From JANWKA01 sp035533815 (GTDB lineage: Bacteria; Bacteroidota; Bacteroidia; Chitinophagales; Chitinophagaceae): a DNA stretch of 25,137 nucleotides. The stretch covers positions 1 through 25,137 of the forward strand of contig DATLTB010000112.1 of NCBI GenBank assembly GCA_035533815.1, given 5' to 3'. Each line of letters begins with the position of its first letter. Position 1 is the first letter of the stretch. The position numbers and the translations under genes were made by a program. Below, piece after piece: positions 15,106-23,412 of this stretch. Under the pieces are notes generated by a model. It had not been told where the DNA came from and made no database searches. It saw nothing but the letters and a program-made list of their open reading frames with translations.

Positions 15106-15205
15106 ATGGATATTCCCTCTTGATACGGATCACGATGATCCCTTCAGGAAATGATTGCCGGACCATGGCCAACCCCGTATCCGGAAGTTGCTAAGGCCAT
15201 CAAAA

Positions 15206-15238
15206 ATTGTCCGGATTTTATGTTTTTTAGTACCTTTG
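15206..15238 (+). promoter_or_regulatory. Promoter of the divIC-like gene
   Basis: ATTG (15206-15209) and TACCTTTG (15231-15238) are 21 bases apart, fitting the Bacteroidota -33/-7 layout. The box ends 13 bases before ATG 15252, giving a leader of only a few bases. Confidence 0.55.
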
Positions 15239-15251
15239 GCTGAAATCTTCC

Positions 15252-15569
15252 ATGCATTCCCCGATGTCGCACCGGATAGCTCGCCTGCTCCAGAACAAAT
15301 ACGTGGTGGTCACCCTGGCGTTCATCGTTTGGATTGGTTTTTTTGATCGCAATGACCTCATCACCCAACTGCACCTGAGGACTTCCCTGAGGGATCTTTA
15401 CCGGAAAAAAGCATATTACAGCAACCAAATCGCCCAGACCGAAAAGGATAGCCGGCAATTGCTCTCCTCCCCGGCCAGACTGGCCAGATTTGCCCGGGAA
15501 AAATACCTGATGAAAAAAGATAATGAAGATCTGTTTGTCATTGTGGATTCTACACAAAATCCGAAATAA
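15252..15569 (+). CDS. Septum formation initiator family protein (DivIC/FtsB-like)
   Basis: A 105-residue bitopic membrane protein with one membrane segment (about 18-36, VVVTLAFIVWIGFFDRND), then a coiled coil with the spacing seen in FtsB/DivIC (LRTSLRDLYRKKAYYSNQIA), then a short extracytoplasmic end including the typical FAREKYLMKKDNEDLFVI. In FtsB/DivIC the coiled coil pairs with FtsL and FtsQ in the divisome. An ATG four codons inside (15264) is an alternative start. It diverges from dut, and a 74-codon ORF follows on the same strand. Placing a division gene opposite an EnvC-containing cluster is suggestive but common. Confidence 0.85.
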   Translation: MHSPMSHRIARLLQNKYVVVTLAFIVWIGFFDRNDLITQLHLRTSLRDLYRKKAYYSNQIAQTEKDSRQLLSSPARLARFAREKYLMKKDNEDLFVIVDSTQNPK

Positions 15570-15664
15570 CCCATATTTTCGGGTATTTTAATAACCTGAC
15601 AATAGGGGACCTATTATCCCCGTTATATGCATGAATTACCTTTCATGTTGTAAAATCAATTCGC

Positions 15665-15889
15665 ATGCATACATATACACACGAAAAATTACCCCTTCTT
15701 CCCTTCCCCTGCGATATTCTGCCTGAAAAACACCGGCAGATCCTGTCTGAGCTGGACATTCCCGAAGAAGAAATGGCGGCCACCTGCCAGGTCCTGGAAC
15801 AGCTGGATACCATCCACTGCACGCCCAGGCCTGCTACGGTAACCCAGGTACTGAAGGAGATCCGCAGGGATAACCCGGTCATTAAATAG
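15665..15889 (+). CDS. Small hypothetical protein between divIC-like and nth
   Basis: A 74-residue product with no recognised family. The middle and end are charged and probably helical (PEKHRQILSELDIPEEEMAA, VTQVLKEIRRDNPVI), and the first 20 residues are Pro- and aromatic-rich. It has no signal peptide or membrane segment. Composition matches its neighbours, and it fits neatly between divIC-like (95 bases before) and nth (27 bases after) on the same strand. That placement is the main reason to accept it. There is no strong ribosome-binding site, which is normal for this phylum. Confidence 0.5.
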   Translation: MHTYTHEKLPLLPFPCDILPEKHRQILSELDIPEEEMAATCQVLEQLDTIHCTPRPATVTQVLKEIRRDNPVIK

Positions 15890-15916
15890 GCCCTCATCCC
15901 CGGGGCTGCCGAAGAA

Positions 15917-16600
15917 ATGCTATCCATGACGATCACGGAACGCTACCGGTATGTAGTGGAATACTTTGAAAAGCATATGCCGGATGCGGAAACCGAGCTG
16001 GTGTACCATGATCCATACCAGCTGCTGGTTGCCGTTATCCTTTCCGCCCAATGCACAGACAAGCGGGTCAACCAGGAAACCCCTGCCCTGTTTGCCCGTT
16101 ACCCCGGTCCGCATTCACTCGCCAAAGCCAGCTTTGATGATTTGCTTCCCTTCATCCGGCACATCAGTTATCCCAACAGCAAGACCAGACACCTGATCGC
16201 CATGGCTGAAATGGTGGTGGAACGATTTGGCGGGAAGATTCCATCCGGAACGGATGACCTGATGCAACTGCCTGGAGTAGGCAGGAAAACTGCCCATGTC
16301 CTGGCTTCGGTCCTCCACCGGCAACCCCTGATGGCTGTGGATACCCATGTATTCCGGGTTTCGGCCAGGATCGGACTTACCCGGGGGGCAAAAACACCCC
16401 TTCAGGCAGAAATGCAGCTGATCCGGCACCTGCCGGAGGAAAAAATCCATCTGGCCCATCACTGGCTGATCCTCCATGGCCGCTATACCTGTTTGGCGCG
16501 AAAACCGAAATGCCCGATCTGCGGATTAAGGCCCGTTTGCCGTTACTACTCCCGCCAGCCCCAGCCTCTCCCTGATCCCCCGGAATCTTTTCTTCCTTGA
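15917..16600 (+). CDS. nth: Endonuclease III (DNA glycosylase/AP lyase)
   Basis: Nth removes oxidised pyrimidines and cuts the strand at the resulting AP site. The 227-residue product has the helix-hairpin-helix motif LPGVGRKTAHVL with catalytic Lys124, the VDTHVFRVSARIGL block with catalytic Asp142, and a [4Fe-4S] cluster with the exact C-X6-C-X2-C-X5-C spacing (Cys192, 199, 202, 208). ILSAQCTDKRVNQ is the family's N-terminal signature. ATG 15917 is preceded by GAAGAA; ATG 15926 three codons later is equally possible. The C-terminal tail after the cluster is Pro-rich and unconserved. Confidence 0.95.
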   Translation: MLSMTITERYRYVVEYFEKHMPDAETELVYHDPYQLLVAVILSAQCTDKRVNQETPALFARYPGPHSLAKASFDDLLPFIRHISYPNSKTRHLIAMAEMVVERFGGKIPSGTDDLMQLPGVGRKTAHVLASVLHRQPLMAVDTHVFRVSARIGLTRGAKTPLQAEMQLIRHLPEEKIHLAHHWLILHGRYTCLARKPKCPICGLRPVCRYYSRQPQPLPDPPESFLP

Positions 16601-16913
16601 TTTTGCCGGATCATTTTACCTGCAGCCATTATTTTTCAGGCAGCTGCGGATCGGGGTCCCTTCTTCCGTCCTGCCCCGGGAGACTGCTTTACCGGCATGA
16701 ATGGAAAAAGGGGAATGTCTTCCGGCAAGCTGGGCTTTCAGAAAAATCCGGGTATTCCTCTCCCTGAAAAAAAACGGGGAAGGATCTTACCCGAATAACC
16801 GGTCGGACCAGCATCATCTGCAGGGTTACTTTTCAGCCCCCAGTCCCCCCTAAAGGAACTGCAGGGGGTTGACCGGTTTTGGTTAATTTTGCAGATCCTT
16901 TGCAGGACTGGTC
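16601..16913. other. Intergenic stretch between nth and the histidine kinase
   Basis: About 310 bases without a plausible gene. It contains C-rich and G-rich runs at about 16836-16867 that could pair imperfectly, and the -7 box at 16884-16891. No tRNA or other structured RNA was recognised. Confidence 0.5.
16884..16891 (+). promoter_or_regulatory. TAnnTTTG -7 box before the histidine kinase
   Basis: TAATTTTG matches exactly and lies 22 bases before the kinase ATG at 16914. No -33 TTTG is at the expected distance. Confidence 0.4.
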
Positions 16914-18791
16914 ATGACGGAAATCACCCCCTATTTACAATCCGCTGATCTGGCTCTCCATCCAGACTATAACCGTCTGCATGCCCTGATCGCCTCCTTT
17001 GACGATATGGTGGTGGAAATGGACGAACATACCCGGGTGCTGAACATCTGGACCAATAACAGTGATCTGCTTTTTCAGCCCATTGACCATTATATGGGGA
17101 AGACCATACTGGAATCCTTCCCCGGAGCATTCGGGAATGAACTGACCTCCCAGGTGATGCTCGCCCTGCAATCAGGAAGGATCCTTAACTGGGAATTCCC
17201 TTCCCCGCAAACCGGCAGTAACCGGTGGTTCAGGGCCCGGATCAATCCCTGGGATAAACAGGAAGTCGGGTATAAGAGAATATTCTTTGTCATCTCGGAC
17301 ATCACCAATCAGGTCCAGGCGGATATTGCAAAAAAACTGGAAGAAGAACGATACAGCCTCACCGTAAAAGGGATCAATGCGGGGATCTGGGACTGGGATA
17401 TCGGGAAAGGCACGGAATGGTGGAGTTCAAAATTTTATGAACTGCTGGGATACAAGGACCAGGAAATCCCTTCCGGATACCACACTTTTGTCAATTCCCT
17501 GTTGCATCCGGATGACCGCCATCAACTGCTGGCCTTGGGCCGTCAACACCGAAAAGAATTCACGCCTTACCAGATGGATATCCGGTTGAAGAACAAATCC
17601 GGAGACTACCGGTGGTTCGAGACCTTCGGGGAATCCCAGCGTGATGCTAGCGGACAGGCTATCCGGATGGTGGGTACCATCATTGACATCCATGCCAATA
17701 AAGAAGCCCTGCTTACCCTGAAAGAAAGTGAAGAGCGGTTCGCCCAGGTCTTCAATTACGCCCCCATTGGCATTTCCCTGCTGAGTCCCGATGGGACCTG
17801 GCTGAAAGTCAACCGGATGCTTTGTGAGATGGTCGGATACTCCAAGGAATATCTGCAGGGACGCAATTTCCGGGATATCACCCATCCGGATGATCTTCCC
17901 AGGAATGACTCGTTAACCGAACAGCTCGTTCGGGGTGAAATAGATCACTTTGAACTGGAAAAAAGATATATACACCGGAAGGGTCATGAGATTTGGGTAT
18001 TGCTCCGGTCAACCCTGATCCGCGATGAAGCCGGCAACCCGCAATATGGGATCTCCCAAACCCTGGATATTTCCAAACGCAAGGAGCATGAAGCAGAACG
18101 GGAAAAAACCATACAGGTGCTGAACAGGCAGAATAATCAGCTGCATAACTTTGCCCATATCGTATCGCATAACCTGCGCAGTCATTCGGCCAATCTGCAG
18201 ATGCTCAATGACATGTACCAGGATGCGCGCAGCCCGGAAGAAAGAGCCTTGTTTTTCGAAAAAATAAAAAACATTGGGGATTCCCTGTCCACCACCATCG
18301 GGGACCTGAGCCAGATCGTGAAAATTGCTCCGGACAATAACCTGCCGCTGGAGATCCTATTCTTTGCTGATTTCTTTGAACGGGTGAACAATGCCCTGCA
18401 GGCGGAGATCATGAAAACGCATGCCAGGATAACCACAGATTTTTCCGATTGCCCATCCATCACTTATCCCGCCGTTTATCTGGAAAGCATTCTGCTGAAC
18501 CTGCTGAGCAATGCCCTGAAATACCGGTCCCCGCAGCGGATTCCGGAAATCACTTTCAGGACGCAGCTGGCTGAAGGAAGCCAGGTGCTGACCTGCACAG
18601 ATAACGGACTGGGCATTAACCTGAAGAAGCACCGGCAGCATGTATTTGGCCTCTATAAAACCTTTCACCGCCATCCCGAAGCCCGCGGCATGGGCTTATA
18701 CCTGATCCGCAACCAGATTGAAAGCCTGGGGGGAACCATCTCTGTATTCAGTGAACCGGACAAGGGCACCACATTCAGGGTCTCCTTCTGA
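16914..18791 (+). CDS. Three-PAS sensor histidine kinase
   Basis: A 625-residue soluble kinase with no signal peptide or membrane segment. PAS domains fit at about 22-135, 150-262 (with WFETFGE and the PAC ending MVGTIIDIHANKEA) and 272-392 (ESEERFAQVFNYAPIGISLL, PAC ending QTLDISKRKEHEAE). The phospho-acceptor His419 lies in NFAHIVSHNLRSHSANLQML. The ATPase domain has the N box LLNLLSNALKY (Asn533), the G1 box DNGLGI (563-568), the F region VFGLYKTFHRH and the G2 box GMGLYLI (592-598). All catalytic boxes look intact. No response regulator or receiver domain is adjacent, so it is an orphan kinase with an unknown cytoplasmic signal. Confidence 0.93.
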   Translation: MTEITPYLQSADLALHPDYNRLHALIASFDDMVVEMDEHTRVLNIWTNNSDLLFQPIDHYMGKTILESFPGAFGNELTSQVMLALQSGRILNWEFPSPQTGSNRWFRARINPWDKQEVGYKRIFFVISDITNQVQADIAKKLEEERYSLTVKGINAGIWDWDIGKGTEWWSSKFYELLGYKDQEIPSGYHTFVNSLLHPDDRHQLLALGRQHRKEFTPYQMDIRLKNKSGDYRWFETFGESQRDASGQAIRMVGTIIDIHANKEALLTLKESEERFAQVFNYAPIGISLLSPDGTWLKVNRMLCEMVGYSKEYLQGRNFRDITHPDDLPRNDSLTEQLVRGEIDHFELEKRYIHRKGHEIWVLLRSTLIRDEAGNPQYGISQTLDISKRKEHEAEREKTIQVLNRQNNQLHNFAHIVSHNLRSHSANLQMLNDMYQDARSPEERALFFEKIKNIGDSLSTTIGDLSQIVKIAPDNNLPLEILFFADFFERVNNALQAEIMKTHARITTDFSDCPSITYPAVYLESILLNLLSNALKYRSPQRIPEITFRTQLAEGSQVLTCTDNGLGINLKKHRQHVFGLYKTFHRHPEARGMGLYLIRNQIESLGGTISVFSEPDKGTTFRVSF

Positions 18792-18805
18792 TCGCGGGCA
18801 TAAAA

Positions 18806-18840
18806 AAGGCCCCTGACCTCAGGAGCCTTCCCGTTTTTTA
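18806..18840. terminator. Bidirectional terminator between converging genes
   Basis: AAGGC (18806-18810) and CCTGA (18812-18816) pair with TCAGG (18819-18823) and GCCTT (18825-18829), with one internal C/A mismatch. On minus the stem runs straight into TTTTTT; on plus TTTTTT follows after CCCG. It probably ends both the kinase and the 18853-19230 gene. Confidence 0.75.
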
Positions 18841-18852
18841 ATAAAACATCCG

Positions 18853-19230
18853 CTAGTTAATGGAGTTCACCACGAGCCCCTGCACACCACCCCTGTCTGC
18901 ATAGGTCCCGGTCACTTGGATCTGTTCGCCGGCCTTCATCTTGACCTTGGAATATGCTTCAGGCTTATCCTGGTTTGCCACCAGCAGGTACACCTTCCCT
19001 GTACTGGTCAGCAGTCCCACAGGTGCCCCGGCTTTGATGCATTTCTCGGCACAATCCATATGGGATGCACCATGAGCGCCAGAAGCCATGTAGCAGGACA
19101 TATCCAGTACTTCTCCTTTAACAATCATTGGTTTGGGTTTCGCCATTGCCAGGCTGGAAAGAGAAAACAGGGTCATACAAGCCATAAATAGGCCCAGGGC
19201 CCTGCGCAGTTGAAAAGAACTTTTTTTCAT
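18853..19230 (-). CDS. Secreted Cys/His motif protein, possible metal binder, hypothetical
   Basis: A 125-residue exported protein with a signal peptide (about 1-30, ending LAMA-KP). The mature part opens with VKGEVLDMSCYMAS and shows five spaced ligands: Cys46, His53, His57, Cys60 and Cys64. AGAPVGLLTSTGKVYLLVA follows, and the end GEQIQVTGTYADRGGVQGLV resembles an OB-fold strand pattern. I recall similar uncharacterised proteins with this Cys-His cluster but cannot name a family. Metal or haem-iron binding, or a redox role, is inferred from the ligands only. Single gene, convergent with the kinase, with an AT-rich upstream region (19231-19290). Confidence 0.8.
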   Translation of the reverse strand: MKKSSFQLRRALGLFMACMTLFSLSSLAMAKPKPMIVKGEVLDMSCYMASGAHGASHMDCAEKCIKAGAPVGLLTSTGKVYLLVANQDKPEAYSKVKMKAGEQIQVTGTYADRGGVQGLVVNSIN

Positions 19231-19386
19231 AATGGTTTATTTTAATTAATTAAACAAGGATTTATATAACCTAAATATACGAAAAAAATGAATCCCCTGG
19301 ATTTCCGGTTTCAGGGACGGGGAAGGGCGGGTTCGCACTCAACCATCCCCTGGGAAATATCCAGCTGGGATGCCATGTCATTTATC

Positions 19387-19406
19387 GGGAAATTTCCCTA
19401 TTTTCA
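19387..19406 (+). promoter_or_regulatory. Palindrome abutting a -7-like box before the MFS gene
   Basis: GGGAAATTTCCC (19387-19398) is a perfect 12-bp palindrome directly followed by TATTTTCA (19399-19406), which resembles TAnnTTTG at six of eight positions. It lies about 20 bases before ATG 19428. An operator is possible, but a palindrome of this length also occurs by chance. Confidence 0.3.
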
Positions 19407-19427
19407 ACCCTTTACTTTTCTGGAAGG

Positions 19428-20648
19428 ATGAAGTTAAGCACCCGTTCGCTGCTTTCCGGGATGATGTTCCTGGAATTCTTTATCTGGGGATCCTGGTATG
19501 TGACCATGAGCACCTATCTGTCCCATGCCCTGCACGCCAGCGGGATCGAGATCGGGGCAGCTTATAGTGCCATGTCGATTGCTACCATCCTTTCCCCGCT
19601 CTTCATCGGCATGGTCGCAGACCGTTTCTTTGCAGCCCAGAAATTGCTGGGTTTGCTGCACCTGGCAGGCGCCTTCCTGCTTTACCTCATCATATCGGTG
19701 AAGGCCCCTGCTCATTTTTACTGGTACCTGCTGCTTTATTCCCTGATCTATGCGCCTACCCTGGCCCTGGCCAATTCCATTGCATTCCGTCAGATGAAAA
19801 ATCCGGGTACCCAGTTCCCCGGGATCCGGGTGTTCGGCACAGCAGGATGGATAGTCACCGGGATCCTGATCGACAAGGTGTTTCATATATCCCCGGGGGC
19901 CCTGTCCTTCACCTTCCGGATGGCCGCCGTGGCCTCCCTCGCCCTGGGTCTGTTCAGCTTCCTGCTACCCCATACCCCTCCGCAGGCAAGGGGGGAAAAA
20001 GTGACCTTGGGCAAACTCCTGGGCACCGATGCCCTCGGCATGCTGAAAGACCGGTCCTTCCTTGTTTTTTTTATCGCTTCGATACTCATCTGTATCCCCC
20101 TTTCCTTCTATTACAGCCTCGCCAATGATTTTCTAGTGGATACCGGCATGGCCAACGCTACGGCAAACATGACCCTGGGTCAGTTTTCCGAAGCGCTGTT
20201 CATCCTGGCCATCCCGCTGCTGATCCGCCGGATCGGGATCCGCAATATGATCCTGATGGGGATGATCGCCTGGATGCTGCGGTTCCTTTGTTTCGGGTTT
20301 GGCAATGCAGGGACTGGGCTCTGGATGCTGTTTGCAGGCATCATACTACACGGGGCCTGCTTTGATTTCTTTTTTGTCACCGGCCAGATCTATACAGATT
20401 ATAAAGCCGGGGAAAAAATCAAGAGTTCCGCCCAGGGCCTGATCACCCTGGCCACTTATGGCATCGGCATGTGGATCGGCACCCTGATGTCCGGATATGT
20501 GGCCCAATATTTTTCCACCGGACCGAACGAGTATAACTGGAGGGCCATCTGGATGGTTCCTGCGGTTATTTCTGCTGCAGTGTTCCTTTTCTTCATCAGT
20601 TTTTTCCGGGAATCAGTGCGATCTGTCCACCAGCCTTTACCCACCTGA
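19428..20648 (+). CDS. MFS permease, nucleoside:H+ symporter (NupG-like) family
   Basis: A 406-residue inner-membrane transporter with about 12 hydrophobic segments. FLEFFIWGSWYVTMSTYLSH at the N-terminus and the loop IGMVADRFFAAQKLLGLLHL are typical of the NHS/NupG branch of the major facilitator superfamily. FPGIRVFGTAGWIVTGILID in the sixth segment region supports this. Characterised members carry nucleosides, but Bacteroidota paralogues often sit beside Gfo/Idh/MocA oxidoreductases, as here, and may import a sugar or cyclitol derivative. The oxidoreductase begins 24 bases downstream, so the pair is almost certainly an operon. Confidence 0.85.
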   Translation: MKLSTRSLLSGMMFLEFFIWGSWYVTMSTYLSHALHASGIEIGAAYSAMSIATILSPLFIGMVADRFFAAQKLLGLLHLAGAFLLYLIISVKAPAHFYWYLLLYSLIYAPTLALANSIAFRQMKNPGTQFPGIRVFGTAGWIVTGILIDKVFHISPGALSFTFRMAAVASLALGLFSFLLPHTPPQARGEKVTLGKLLGTDALGMLKDRSFLVFFIASILICIPLSFYYSLANDFLVDTGMANATANMTLGQFSEALFILAIPLLIRRIGIRNMILMGMIAWMLRFLCFGFGNAGTGLWMLFAGIILHGACFDFFFVTGQIYTDYKAGEKIKSSAQGLITLATYGIGMWIGTLMSGYVAQYFSTGPNEYNWRAIWMVPAVISAAVFLFFISFFRESVRSVHQPLPT

Positions 20649-20672
20649 CCTACTTTCACTCAAACCAATCTC

Positions 20673-21866
20673 ATGAACCAAAAAATTGTCATGCTGGGTT
20701 CGGGGTTCATCGCCCGGTTCTACGGCGATTCCCTGCAGGGTGCCAGGAGCCAGGATAAAATAATTTCCGTGTATTCCCGCAGGGAGGCAAGTGCTGCAAA
20801 ATTTGCCATCGATTATCAGGTTCCCCACCATACCACCTCCCTGGAGGAAGCGGTTCATCATCCGGAGGCCGGTGTGGTGATCATTTCCCTGCCCAATAAC
20901 CTGCATGAACAGGCAGTCCTGGAATGCTGCAGGGCTGGAAAAGCGGTGCTATGTACCAAACCCCTGGGCCGCAACAAGGCAGAAGCCGCCCGCATGCTGG
21001 AAGCAGTGGAGAAAGCCGGGATCTTCCATGGCTATCTGGAAGACCTTTGCTACACCCCCAAGTTCCTCAAAGCTATCCGGAGTGTCCACCAGGGCGCCCT
21101 AGGAAAAATACTCTGGGCCAAATCCCGGGAAACTCATCCCGGGCCGCATAGCAACTGGTTCTGGGACAAGGAACAGGCAGGTGGCGGAGCCATCCTGGAC
21201 CTGGGCTGCCATTGCATTGAGCTGGCCCGGAATTTTATTGGAAAGGATATCCGTCCCCTGGAAGTGATGTGTTGGGCGGCCACCCAGGTCAAACCCATCG
21301 AAGCGGAGGATCATGCCATCGGCCTGGTCAAATATGAAAATGGGGCCATCGGACAGTTCGAGGTAAGCTGGACATTCCGGGGGGGCATGGATCTGCGGGA
21401 TGAGGTCATGGGTTCCGAAGGGACCATCTGGATCAATAATTTCCTGCGTACCGGCTTTGAGATGTTCACCACGGGCAAAGGAGCGGATTATGTATCTGAA
21501 AAAACGGAATCGAACACCGGCTGGTTGTTTCCGGTCGGCGATGAAATCAATGACCTGGGTTACAACCATATGTTCACCGACATGTTCCGATCCTTGGAAA
21601 AACACCAGGAGCCGGCAGAGACCTTTTATGACGGGTATGTGGTTAACGCCATCATGGACGCTGCTTACCGGTCAGCAGGGACCAAAAAATGGGAACCTGT
21701 GGAGCTGGAGATCTGGAGAGGAAAAACCGGTGGACCACAGGAACTCACCCTGACGGATTATGACGCAGATTACTACCTGATCAAGGAAGAAATCACCCAT
21801 GATCAACGGCATAAGGTCATCCTGAAGGATAAGAAAACCGGCCGTTTTCTGGAAAAGGATATCTAA
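20673..21866 (+). CDS. Gfo/Idh/MocA family oxidoreductase
   Basis: A 397-residue NAD(P)-dependent dehydrogenase. The Rossmann loop is IVMLGSGFIARFYGDSL, VVIISLPNNLHEQ is the next strand and loop, and CTKPLGRNKAEAARML is the family's conserved Lys-Pro region (usually EKP). The C-terminal domain carries HPGPHSNWFWD and GGGAILDLGCHCIELARNF with the catalytic Asp/His pair. Substrates in this family are sugars, inositols or N-acetylated sugars; none can be chosen here. It lies 24 bases after the MFS permease, which presumably delivers its substrate. Its TAA (21864-21866) overlaps the stop of convergent gltX by two bases. Confidence 0.92.
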   Translation: MNQKIVMLGSGFIARFYGDSLQGARSQDKIISVYSRREASAAKFAIDYQVPHHTTSLEEAVHHPEAGVVIISLPNNLHEQAVLECCRAGKAVLCTKPLGRNKAEAARMLEAVEKAGIFHGYLEDLCYTPKFLKAIRSVHQGALGKILWAKSRETHPGPHSNWFWDKEQAGGGAILDLGCHCIELARNFIGKDIRPLEVMCWAATQVKPIEAEDHAIGLVKYENGAIGQFEVSWTFRGGMDLRDEVMGSEGTIWINNFLRTGFEMFTTGKGADYVSEKTESNTGWLFPVGDEINDLGYNHMFTDMFRSLEKHQEPAETFYDGYVVNAIMDAAYRSAGTKKWEPVELEIWRGKTGGPQELTLTDYDADYYLIKEEITHDQRHKVILKDKKTGRFLEKDI

Positions 21867-23398
21867 GCCCCGCTGAATGCGGGAAGCGCCTTGTTGATCC
21901 GGTCAATGGTCTGTGAACAACCGATGAACGCTGCGATCACAAATACCGGCGGACCAAACTTACCGCCGACCAGCATGATCCGCAGCGGCAGCAGGAGCTC
22001 TCCGGCCTTGATCTGCCTTTGCGTGGCCAGGGCCTTAAAGGTTTCCTCGGCCTGGATGGCATTCCAGGAAGCTAGCCCCGAAAACTGAACCGCCAGAGAT
22101 TCAAAGAAATCCTTTTTTTCGGCATTCCATTTTGGCTTAATTCCTTCGGTATCCCAATGTTCCGGAGCCTCAAAAAAGAACCTGCCCTGATCGTAAAAAT
22201 CATCCAGCACCTGGCAGCGGTCGCTGATCAGGGCAATGACCTGCTCCAGCCTGCGCAAATCCGGCACATGAAGGTTCTTTTGCCCAAACACCTGGCTCAC
22301 CAAGGGTGACAGGGCAATGGGAGACTGTCTTTTGATCCATTCATGATTGAACCATTTTGCCTTATCATAATCAAATTTGGCTCCTCCTTTATGCACCCGG
22401 TCAATGGTAAAGCGGTCCTCCAGCTCCTGCAGGGAAAACAACTCCTGTTCGGTCCCCGAATTCCATCCCAGCATCGCCAGCATGTTCACAAAAGCTTCCG
22501 GTAAAAATCCGGTCTCCCGGAACCCCTGGGTAAATTCTTGAGTGACCGGATCGGTCCAGTTCATCGCATTGACCGGAAAACCCAGGCGTCCTCCGTCACG
22601 CTTACTCAGCTTGCCATTCCCGTCTGGCCTCAGGATCAGGGGCAGGTGGGCAAATTCCGGCATATGTTTTTCCAATCCGAGGTATTTCCAGAGCAGGATA
22701 TGCACCGGGGCACTGGGCAGCCATTCCTCCCCCCGAAGCACATGGGATATCTTCATCAGGTAATCATCCACCACCACGGCCAGGTGATAGGTAGGCATGC
22801 CATCCGTCTTTAACAGCACCTTGTCATCCACCAGGCTGGGATCAAAATGAATCTCCCCCCGGATCAGGTCCTTCAGGCTCAGCTCTTCATTCTGCGGCAT
22901 CCGGATCCGAATGACATGCGGAGTTCCCTTGTCCAGCAGTTCCTGCACTTCGGCCGCAGGGAGGGAAAAGGAATTGCGCATCAGCTCCCGGTTTTCCATG
23001 CTGTATTGGGGGGACACCGCCCCTTTTCGTTTCAGGTCTTCGCGGATCTTTTCCAGTTCCTGAGGGGTGTCAAAGGCATAGTATGCATGGCCATCCCGCA
23101 CCAGCTGGCGGGCATACTCCCGGTACAGGGATTTCCTCTCGCTTTGCCGGTAAGGCCCGTATTCCCCGCCCAGGCCGGGTCCTTCATCGGGGGAGATCCC
23201 ACACCATTTCAGACAATCCAGGATATATTCTTCCGCACCGGGTACATAACGTGACGCATCGGTGTCTTCGATCCGGAGCACAAAATCCCCTCCCTGGTGG
23301 CGAGCGAACAAATAATTAAACAATGCGGTCCTTACCCCGCCCAGGTGCAAGCCACCTGTGGGGCTTGGGGCAAACCGTACCCTGATGCGATGTGTCAT
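21863..23398 (-). CDS. gltX: Glutamate--tRNA ligase
   Basis: GltX charges tRNA-Glu with glutamate. The 511-residue product has the class I signature RFAPSPTGGLHLGGVRTALF (HIGH motif as HLGG, residues 18-21), the RIEDTD block soon after, and the KMSKS-like loop KLSKRDGG. ATG 23396-23398 is preferred over the upstream in-frame ATG at 23414-23416: the residues MTHRIRVRFAPSPTG match the family N-terminus, and a TAATTTTG -7 box (23405-23412) would place the transcription start between the two ATGs. It converges with the oxidoreductase gene, the stops overlapping by two bases. Confidence 0.95.
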   Translation of the reverse strand: MTHRIRVRFAPSPTGGLHLGGVRTALFNYLFARHQGGDFVLRIEDTDASRYVPGAEEYILDCLKWCGISPDEGPGLGGEYGPYRQSERKSLYREYARQLVRDGHAYYAFDTPQELEKIREDLKRKGAVSPQYSMENRELMRNSFSLPAAEVQELLDKGTPHVIRIRMPQNEELSLKDLIRGEIHFDPSLVDDKVLLKTDGMPTYHLAVVVDDYLMKISHVLRGEEWLPSAPVHILLWKYLGLEKHMPEFAHLPLILRPDGNGKLSKRDGGRLGFPVNAMNWTDPVTQEFTQGFRETGFLPEAFVNMLAMLGWNSGTEQELFSLQELEDRFTIDRVHKGGAKFDYDKAKWFNHEWIKRQSPIALSPLVSQVFGQKNLHVPDLRRLEQVIALISDRCQVLDDFYDQGRFFFEAPEHWDTEGIKPKWNAEKKDFFESLAVQFSGLASWNAIQAEETFKALATQRQIKAGELLLPLRIMLVGGKFGPPVFVIAAFIGCSQTIDRINKALPAFSGA

Positions 23399-23404
23399 AC
23401 GGGA

Positions 23405-23412
23405 CAAAATTA
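23405..23412 (-). promoter_or_regulatory. TAnnTTTG -7 box that decides the gltX start
   Basis: TAATTTTG on minus matches the consensus exactly and lies between the two candidate ATGs. It leaves six bases before ATG 23398, so the message would be almost leaderless and the upstream ATG would not be transcribed. Confidence 0.5.

Noticed and set aside
16836..16875. C-run and G-run pair before the kinase considered as a terminator or riboswitch
   Set aside because: Pairing is interrupted and there is no following T-run or recognisable aptamer pattern.
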